Source: CAMTWB01 sp037441775 (GTDB lineage: Bacteria; Desulfobacterota; Syntrophia; Syntrophales; CAMTWB01). Taken from it: a DNA stretch of 12,621 nucleotides. The DNA lies in contig JBBIRO010000060.1 in NCBI GenBank assembly GCA_037441775.1, forward strand, positions 1-12,621. Direction: 5' to 3'. A model generated the notes under the pieces. That model was not told the origin of the DNA and did no database searches. It was given only the letters and a program-made list of their open reading frames with translations. This document shows positions 7,786-12,621 of this stretch, one piece after another. A program made the position numbers and the translations under genes. How positions within the stretch are numbered: position 1 is the first letter of the stretch; each line of letters starts with the position of its first letter.

Positions 7786-8634
7786 TCAGATAAGCAACGA
7801 GGTTACGACATAGTCGGAAACAAGGATCAAAACGCAGGAGATGACGACCGCCTGGGTTGTGGCCAAACCAACGGCCTTAGCCCCGTGGCTGTCGGAACGC
7901 AGATGAGCAAAATATCCCTGGTAACAGCAGACAGTTGACACAAGAATGGCGAAAACCACCGATTTTACCAGCCCGTCGATAATATCCTTCATATCAACGC
8001 TGGCCTGAACACGGTAAATATAGGCGCTGGCATCGGCCCCCATGAGCACCACCCCGGAGAGATAGCCGCCGACAATACCGATCAGATCAAACATTACCGT
8101 AAGGAGGGGAAAACTTATAATAGCCGCGGCAATACGCGGGCTGACGAGAAACCTGATGGGATCAATGCGCATGGTATCCAAAGCGTCGATCTGCTCGGAA
8201 ATACGCAGAATGCCGATTTCAGCCGCTACCGCCGAGCCTGCCCGGGCGGCAATCATAATGGCGGTCAGCACCGGCCCCAGCTCCCGGATCAAGCTCAGTA
8301 CGACCAGGGTGCCCAGAGCCCCCACCGCGCCCACCCGCACCAGGGCGTGGTAGGATTGCAGCCCAAGAACCATGCCGGTGAAGAGCCCCACCAGAAGAAT
8401 GATCATCACCGATCTGGCCCCGATGTCGTAGGTTTGCTGAACCACCTTGGCGAGCTGTTTCGATCTGGGAACATTGATGATTGCAAGAATGAAAAAAATC
8501 GCCGCGGCGCCGGCATTGTTTATCCAGACCAGGGCTGCCCTGCCAAAAGCATCCAGGAGATTATGCAATAAACTAAAGATCCCTCCAGAGCCTTGATTCG
8601 GCGCTAGACCTTGGCTTTCGTGGTCCCCAATCAT
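7786..8634 (-). CDS. mlaE: MlaE permease of the lipid ABC transporter
   Basis: MlaE is the inner-membrane permease that, as a dimer, binds the MlaF ATPases and holds lipid under the MlaD hexamer. The 282-residue protein has a short polar N-terminus (about 1-17) that is not large enough for a STAS domain. An interface helix and about five membrane segments follow. The family core RELGPVLTAIMIAARAGSAV is at 117-136, followed by AAEIG, and the coupling motif EQIDALDTM is at 147-155. ATG 8634 has AGGTGA seven bases upstream. The gene is first in the minus-strand operon, and its TGA lies 7 nt before mlaF, whose Shine-Dalgarno overlaps it. A separate MlaB/STAS protein, which E. coli needs for a stable complex, is not encoded here. 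Confidence 0.94.
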   Translation of the reverse strand: MIGDHESQGLAPNQGSGGIFSLLHNLLDAFGRAALVWINNAGAAAIFFILAIINVPRSKQLAKVVQQTYDIGARSVMIILLVGLFTGMVLGLQSYHALVRVGAVGALGTLVVLSLIRELGPVLTAIMIAARAGSAVAAEIGILRISEQIDALDTMRIDPIRFLVSPRIAAAIISFPLLTVMFDLIGIVGGYLSGVVLMGADASAYIYRVQASVDMKDIIDGLVKSVVFAILVSTVCCYQGYFAHLRSDSHGAKAVGLATTQAVVISCVLILVSDYVVTSLLI

Positions 8635-8721
8635 AACCTGATCACCTCAGAGCTAATCGGTCCGGCAAAAAATCTAACATCCATTAGCCTGTTTCTCGAT
8701 CGTCCGGCGTTAGTTTGTGCT

Positions 8722-8750
8722 TTTCTATCTTTTCGCGGGCTGATTGTCAA
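8722..8750 (-). promoter_or_regulatory. Predicted sigma70-type promoter of the mla-folC-lptD operon
   Basis: On the minus strand a perfect -35 TTGACA (8750-8745) is separated by exactly 17 bp from TAGAAA (8727-8722), four of six matches to the -10 consensus. Transcription would start near 8715, leaving an untranslated leader of about 80 nt before mlaE. It sits in the 140-bp gap after the permease gene, the only sizeable gap upstream of the eight-gene run. Confidence 0.5.
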
Positions 8751-8774
8751 ATCAAATCCGGCCCAGCAAAACTC

Positions 8775-9677
8775 CTAACTCTCAGTCGAGCTTTTGGCGA
8801 TGAAACTTCCTAAGTTGGGCAAAATAATACCGCTGACTATCAGTGCCATTCCCAATATCTGAGAGATGAATATCCGTTCCCCCAGCACAAGATAAGCTAG
8901 AATCACCGCTGAAACCGGTTCAAAAGTAGAAAAAACGGACACCAAGCTGCTGCCGATCTTTTCTAACGCCTTAAAATTAAAGACATAGGAAAACGCCGTC
9001 GGAATCAACCCCAAAGCCAGGCCGATGATGAGCTGCGTAGTTCCGGAATCAAGTATTTTAAAAGGGTTATGGAACAGGCTAAAGCTTAGTCCCGCAAAGA
9101 AGGCCATGTAGAAGGTCATGACGAGGGGCTTTTGACCTCGCAAAAAAATATGCGCCAGGATCATATAACCGCTAAAAACAATCATATTCAGAAGGGCATA
9201 GGCTATTCCCCGCGAGTTGATGTCATGGTTAAAGGCATCAAAAAAAACCAAAGATGACCCGGCAAAAATCAGGCCTAGCGACAAGATAAGGGCGCCGCCC
9301 AAACGCCGTTTAAAAAGATATGCCGCCGCCAGCGTTACTACGACAGGATAAAAATATACAATCAGTAAAGTGGTAGAAACCGGAATATATTTGATAGCTT
9401 TAAAAAAGGTAAAACCAGCCAGAAATTGGAAGAAGGAGCCTAGAAGCGCCGTTTTGAGCAGCGTAAGACCGCTTATAGCCAGCGAACGACGGTCCGTGAG
9501 GAAGAGGTAAACGAAGATAATAACCGCTCCAAAGAACCATCTGTTCTGGAGCAGTTCCATCTCCGTCATCCCCGCCCGATAGCCCATCTTGCCCAAAATT
9601 CCCAAAAGCGCCATCGAGAAGGCCGACATGAGAGAAAAAATGAGACCCCGCCGAAGCGCATCGCTGGTTATTTCCAC
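8775..9677 (-). CDS. EamA/DMT-superfamily permease
   Basis: This is an inner-membrane drug/metabolite transporter (DMT) protein with two EamA repeats. The 300-residue product is almost entirely hydrophobic with about ten membrane segments. Repeat one covers about 13-143 and includes the PVSTTLLIVYFYPVVVTLAA stretch. Repeat two covers about 158-290 and includes STFEPVSAVILAYLVLGE (about residues 253-270), the classic end-of-repeat pattern with Glu before a short loop. Members export amino acids, metabolites or toxic compounds, but the substrate cannot be told from sequence. The start is GTG 9677 with AAGGGGG six bases upstream. The gene stops 140 bp before mlaE and is probably a separate transcription unit. 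It is divergent from the HAD gene across a 304-bp gap. Confidence 0.88.
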   Translation of the reverse strand: MEITSDALRRGLIFSLMSAFSMALLGILGKMGYRAGMTEMELLQNRWFFGAVIIFVYLFLTDRRSLAISGLTLLKTALLGSFFQFLAGFTFFKAIKYIPVSTTLLIVYFYPVVVTLAAAYLFKRRLGGALILSLGLIFAGSSLVFFDAFNHDINSRGIAYALLNMIVFSGYMILAHIFLRGQKPLVMTFYMAFFAGLSFSLFHNPFKILDSGTTQLIIGLALGLIPTAFSYVFNFKALEKIGSSLVSVFSTFEPVSAVILAYLVLGERIFISQILGMALIVSGIILPNLGSFIAKSSTES

Positions 9678-9769
9678 CTTGAACCCCCTTATAAGCGTTT
9701 ACGGTTTACAATCGCACAACAGGCTATGCTTGATGCGCAAGCCGGCGCGTGGCATAATGCAACGCGAGA

Positions 9770-9788
9770 GCCGCCCGCTAGGGGCGGC
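9770..9788. repeat. GC-rich hairpin in the divergent region
   Basis: GCCGCCC (9770-9776) and GGGCGGC (9782-9788) form a perfect 7-bp stem with loop GCTAG. No T-run follows on either strand, so it is not a typical intrinsic terminator. It could be an operator or a leader structure. Confidence 0.55.
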
Positions 9789-9878
9789 ACTTCTAAAACA
9801 ACTTTATTACTGGCCGTCCCATTATCACAGTTATGCGACTTTTTGCCAAGCCATCCCGAAAGAGGTCGCCATTAAAAT

Positions 9879-9907
9879 TTGACTTGAGCTTTATGCTATG
9901 TGATAAG
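9879..9907 (+). promoter_or_regulatory. Candidate promoter for the HAD gene
   Basis: TTGACT (9879-9884) is followed after 17 bp by GATAAG (9902-9907), matching the -35 in five of six and the -10 in four of six positions. It lies about 75 bp upstream of the ATG at 9982. The prediction rests on consensus match and position only. Confidence 0.35.
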
Positions 9908-9981
9908 GAGCCACTCAACGCACCCTTGCAAAGGCAAAACCACCGCCTAAAAGCACGCCCAAATGATGAGGTTAACACCAG

Positions 9982-10980
9982 ATGGCAGCAGGAAATCTTC
10001 TTGTTTTTGACATGGACGGGGTCATAATCGATGTCTCTCTTTCCTACCTGGAAGCGGCGCGTAAGACCGTCCGTCATTTTTTTGCCGGCGCCAAAGGCGC
10101 TGACCGCCTGCCCGATCCCATTTTCCCGCTGGACGATCTGGCCCGGCTGAAACACACCGGCGGACTGAATAACGACTGGGACCTCACCGTCCAGGCCTTG
10201 AGTCTGCTCTTCACCAAGGTGATTATCCCCGATAAATACGCTCACTCAAAATATTCTTTTTCTGAGGCCATCGGAGCGTGCGATGTGTCCCCGCTTCTTA
10301 AGTTCTTAGCCGTTCACTTAAACCCACTGGGCGAAATCCTGAGCCGACAGGGGAAGACGGCATCCCCTTTCGTCCTGGCCTGGTCTCAGGGCGACGTGGG
10401 TGCAGGAAACCTGGTCAAACAGATATTTCAGGAGATTTACCTCGGCCGGCGGCTATTCACTTACATCTATGGGATCGAGCCTTCGTATCACGCAGGCGAT
10501 GGACTTATCGATCAGGAAAAACTTCTGATCGCTGAAAAAATCCTGAAAGAACTGGCCGAGAGATATACCCTGGCCATTGCCACCGGGAGACCGGCCATCG
10601 AAGCGGATTATCCGCTGGACCGATTCTCGATCCGCGGTTATTTCCAGGCAATCGTTTCACTCGACGACTGCCTCAGGGAGGAGCAAAGAATCTTTCAGGA
10701 GAGCGGGCAGCGGGTTAATTATAGCAAGCCTCATCCCTACATGCTGGATATCATACCGTCACTTTTGGGAAGGACTTTTCAAAAGTGCTATTACGTAGGC
10801 GACATGCCGGACGACATGCAGGCCGCCCGGTCGTCAAGGATCAGCTACCAGGGTTTGGGGGTCACCTATTCATCCTCAGATCCAAGAAGTCTCAGCGAGA
10901 AACTTATTCAGGCCGGCGCCAGCCGAATCATCACTGAATGCTCCGATCTTCTGGAATGTTCATTATCCTCTAAGCATTGA
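9982..10980 (+). CDS. HAD-superfamily hydrolase (phosphatase-like)
   Basis: This is a probable cytoplasmic phosphatase of the haloacid dehalogenase superfamily; the substrate is unknown. Motif I is DMDGV (Asp10 nucleophile, Asp12 acid/base). Motif II is the Thr in AIATGRP (Thr201), motif III is Lys249 in YSKPHP, and motif IV is GDMPDD (273-278). All catalytic positions are present. The 332 residues exceed a typical subfamily-I phosphatase (about 220-230). The extra length lies in a large cap between motifs I and II (about residues 20-190), which contains the distinctive KHTGGLNNDWDLT at 57-69. That cap recalls the uncharacterised HAD-IA group TIGR01548, from memory and unverified. ATG 9982 follows TGAGG with a 10-nt spacer. 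It is a single gene, divergent from the permease, with 228 nt before the activase gene. Confidence 0.85.
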   Translation: MAAGNLLVFDMDGVIIDVSLSYLEAARKTVRHFFAGAKGADRLPDPIFPLDDLARLKHTGGLNNDWDLTVQALSLLFTKVIIPDKYAHSKYSFSEAIGACDVSPLLKFLAVHLNPLGEILSRQGKTASPFVLAWSQGDVGAGNLVKQIFQEIYLGRRLFTYIYGIEPSYHAGDGLIDQEKLLIAEKILKELAERYTLAIATGRPAIEADYPLDRFSIRGYFQAIVSLDDCLREEQRIFQESGQRVNYSKPHPYMLDIIPSLLGRTFQKCYYVGDMPDDMQAARSSRISYQGLGVTYSSSDPRSLSEKLIQAGASRIITECSDLLECSLSSKH

Positions 10981-10981
10981 T

Positions 10982-11031
10982 GACGCGCCGACAAAAAGTA
11001 AAATAGTCCCGCCCCTTGTGGCGGGCGCGTC
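10982..11031. repeat. Overlapping inverted repeats after the HAD gene
   Basis: A perfect 8-bp inverted repeat, GACGCGCC (10982-10989) and GGCGCGTC (11024-11031), encloses a smaller hairpin CCCGCC (11008-11013)/GGCGGG (11020-11025). The two right arms share two bases, so the structures compete slightly. On the plus strand no T-run follows. On the minus strand the inner hairpin is followed by a T-rich stretch (ACTATTTTACTTTTT), which would suit a terminator for leftward transcription. It begins directly after the HAD stop codon. Confidence 0.5.
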
Positions 11032-11137
11032 GTTTGCTGTAGCATTTGCAGCCGCGGGCACAAGAACCGCGTCAGCAGAGGCGAGGGGAGTACCGGATCC
11101 CGCAAAAAAATTTGTCGCCCCCAGCTCACACTGAAAA

Positions 11138-11168
11138 TCTTGACAAATTCGTAAAAAGTCGTCAAATG
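11138..11168. repeat. Intergenic repeat-like motif, copy 2
   Basis: This stretch has TTGAC (11140-11144) and GTCAA (11161-11165) as inverted ends around an A/T-rich centre, and contains AAAAGTCGTCA, shared with 100-110. It resembles short intergenic repeats that I recall from deltaproteobacterial genomes. That is memory, not checked. The embedded TTGACA could also act as a -35 box for the activase, but only a poor -10 (CAAATG) follows at 17 bp. Confidence 0.4.
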
Positions 11169-11208
11169 GCACGCAGACGCGATATTTAAGATAAGCGAGA
11201 GGAGCGGC

Positions 11209-12621
11209 ATGAACAGTCTGGGAATTTGTATTGGCGCATCCACCTTATCGGCCGTGGGAATGGAAAAGGCGGACGGTAATCCGGCAATCATCAAATCTTT
11301 GGTGATTCAGCCGCACCACGGGAATCCCCGTCAAGCTCTTAAGTCTCTATTGCGGCAAATCAATTATGGCAGCGACCAGCGGGTTGTTGTCACCGGCCGG
11401 AAATTCAGACATCTTGTTAATATCACCTCCATCTCCGAGGTGGAGGCGATAGAGATGGCGCTGGCACATGTACGCGGCGGATCAAAACCATTAAACGCGG
11501 TTGTCAGCGCCGGCGCAGAATCTTTTTTGGTCTATCTTTTAGGCGCTGACGGCAGAATATCCTCGGTTTTGACGGGAAACAAGTGCGCCTCGGGCACCGG
11601 CGATTTTTTTGTCCAGCAACTGGGCCGGATTGGAATTGACCTTGAAGATTCGTTTGCCCTAGCCAACGGGGAGACTCCGTATAAAGTATCCGGCCGCTGC
11701 AGTGTTTTCTGTAAGAGCGACTGCACCCATGCCACCAACAAGGGGGTGCCGAAGGGAAGGATTGTGGTCGGCCTTTGTGAAATGATGGCCGGCAAGATTC
11801 TCGAAATTCTCAAACAGACGCCGCGCAACAATATTATCTTGATCGGGGGAACCGCGCAAAACCCGATCATGGTAAACTTCCTCAGCAAGGAAATAGATAA
11901 TCTGGTTGTGCCCGCTGAAGCGCCCTATTTTGAGGCATACGGCGCCGCCCTCTGGGGCTTGGAGCATGACACAAAGGCGCTGCCCCAGGAGGGTCAGCTT
12001 TTCCAGGATACCTCAAGCTCCTTTTCTTTTCTGCCAAAACTATCAAATTTTGTGAACATGGTCGATTTCAAGGCCGGGTCGCACGGCCAGGCGCAGCCGG
12101 GGGATGAATGCATCATCGGCCTCGATGTAGGATCCACGACTACCAAAGCGGTGCTGCTCAGGCTTTCAGACGACAAAGTCATTGCTTCAGTTTATCTGCG
12201 CACCCAAGGCAACCCGGTGGGCGCGGCGCGTGAATGCTACGCCCGCTTGCATGAGCAGCTTGGCCCGCTTGCCGACTTGCTGCAAATCAAGGCCGTCGGT
12301 GTCACCGGTTCCGGCCGGCAAATCGCCGGCCTGCACGCCATGACGGACGGCATTATCAATGAGATAATTGCCCACGCCGCGGGCGCGCTTTTTTATAATT
12401 CCGAGGTTGAGACCATCTTTGAAATCGGCGGCCAGGACGCGAAGTACACATTTATCCGCCGGGGAGTGCCGTCCGACTACGCGATGAACGATGCCTGCAG
12501 CGCCGGCACCGGATCATTTCTCGAAGAAGCGGCCAAAGAAACCATGGGGCTGGGTATGGAAAGCATCGCCGACATTGCCATCTTGGGTTTACGCCCCCCC
12601 AACTTAAACGACCAGTGCGCC
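11209..12621 (+). CDS. 2-hydroxyacyl-CoA dehydratase / benzoyl-CoA reductase-type activase, N-terminal part
   Basis: The first 471 codons of an activase of the BcrAD/BadFG/HgdC ASKHA-ATPase family; the frame is open to the window edge. Such proteins couple ATP hydrolysis to low-potential electron transfer from a [4Fe-4S] cluster to a 2-hydroxyacyl-CoA dehydratase or aryl-CoA reductase, and are found in anaerobes. Two ASKHA domains occur in tandem. Domain 1 (about 3-250) has CASGTGDFF (C126) and CSVFCKSDC (C164, C168, C172). Its phosphate loop is degenerate (GICIGASTLS) and GAES (102-105) stands in place of GGQD. Domain 2 (about 302 onward) is canonical: GLDVGSTTTK (304-313), IGGQD (406-410), CSAGTG (C430) and NDQC (C470). 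The long members with this layout, about 1,400 aa, add further domains, so most of this protein is probably outside the window. ATG 11209 has GAGAGGAG about 4 nt upstream. Confidence 0.9.
   Translation, partial: MNSLGICIGASTLSAVGMEKADGNPAIIKSLVIQPHHGNPRQALKSLLRQINYGSDQRVVVTGRKFRHLVNITSISEVEAIEMALAHVRGGSKPLNAVVSAGAESFLVYLLGADGRISSVLTGNKCASGTGDFFVQQLGRIGIDLEDSFALANGETPYKVSGRCSVFCKSDCTHATNKGVPKGRIVVGLCEMMAGKILEILKQTPRNNIILIGGTAQNPIMVNFLSKEIDNLVVPAEAPYFEAYGAALWGLEHDTKALPQEGQLFQDTSSSFSFLPKLSNFVNMVDFKAGSHGQAQPGDECIIGLDVGSTTTKAVLLRLSDDKVIASVYLRTQGNPVGAARECYARLHEQLGPLADLLQIKAVGVTGSGRQIAGLHAMTDGIINEIIAHAAGALFYNSEVETIFEIGGQDAKYTFIRRGVPSDYAMNDACSAGTGSFLEEAAKETMGLGMESIADIAILGLRPPNLNDQCA

Larger units (their letters stand above)
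9678..9981. other. Divergent intergenic region
   Basis: These 304 bp separate the minus-strand permease gene from the plus-strand HAD gene, so they should hold promoters for both. I see one GC-rich hairpin, one candidate plus-strand promoter (both listed separately) and the short palindrome CCTTGCAAAGG. No convincing promoter for the permease, no RNA gene and no protein with a ribosome-binding site were found. Confidence 0.6.

Noticed and set aside
9770..9788. GC-rich hairpin as an intrinsic terminator
   Set aside because: No T-run follows on either strand, and neither flanking gene ends here because both are transcribed away from it.
9793..10245. Minus-strand frame of 150 codons across the divergent region and the start of the HAD gene
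   Set aside because: It lies antisense to a gene with all HAD motifs, and its product has no recognisable domain.
10963..11172. Minus-strand frame of 69 codons in the gap upstream of the activase gene, ending inside the HAD gene
   Set aside because: It begins with GTG without a Shine-Dalgarno, is low in complexity (Ala/Thr/Gly), spans the repeat motif and inverted repeats, and overlaps the HAD 3' end. No protein family is recognisable.

Overview
The window looks like chromosomal DNA of a Gram-negative, strictly anaerobic bacterium. The best guess is a Desulfobacterota/'deltaproteobacterial' lineage such as the Syntrophales. The Gram-negative call rests on LptD, MlaA and a full Mla lipid-transport set. 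The anaerobe call rests on a long 2-hydroxyacyl-CoA dehydratase/benzoyl-CoA-reductase-type activase. The taxon is an inference from gene content and protein character, not from a marker gene.

Layout. Positions 1-60 hold a fragment that folds like the catalytic domain V (plus the start of domain VI) of a group II intron on the minus strand, with no intron body or reverse transcriptase beside it. From about 8.75 kb down to 127, eight genes run in one direction on the minus strand with gaps of -4 to 61 nt: mlaE, mlaF, mlaD, mlaC, mlaA, an unrecognised outer-membrane beta-barrel-like protein, folC and lptD. A good sigma70-type promoter (TTGACA-17-TAGAAA) precedes mlaE. Further right, still on the minus strand, is an EamA/DMT-family permease (8775-9677). 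A 304-bp divergent intergenic region follows, then a plus-strand HAD-family phosphatase (9982-10980). Next comes a 228-bp intergenic region with inverted repeats and a repeat-like motif, then the first 471 codons of a plus-strand CoA-dehydratase activase that runs off the right edge.

How the genes work together. MlaFED is the inner-membrane ABC/MCE lipid transporter, MlaC the periplasmic lipid carrier, and MlaA the outer-membrane lipoprotein that handles outer-leaflet phospholipid. LptD is the barrel that inserts LPS into the outer leaflet. One transcript would therefore carry most of a machine for outer-membrane lipid asymmetry, plus a candidate barrel partner for MlaA. folC is a housekeeping passenger with no obvious link.

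The most unusual points are: (i) a C-terminal extension of about 150 residues on MlaF that resembles a degenerate GGDEF domain, in a locus with no MlaB/STAS gene; (ii) the unknown barrel directly after mlaA; (iii) the isolated intron domain V next to lptD; and (iv) the activase, whose first ATPase domain has lost canonical nucleotide-binding residues while the second keeps them.
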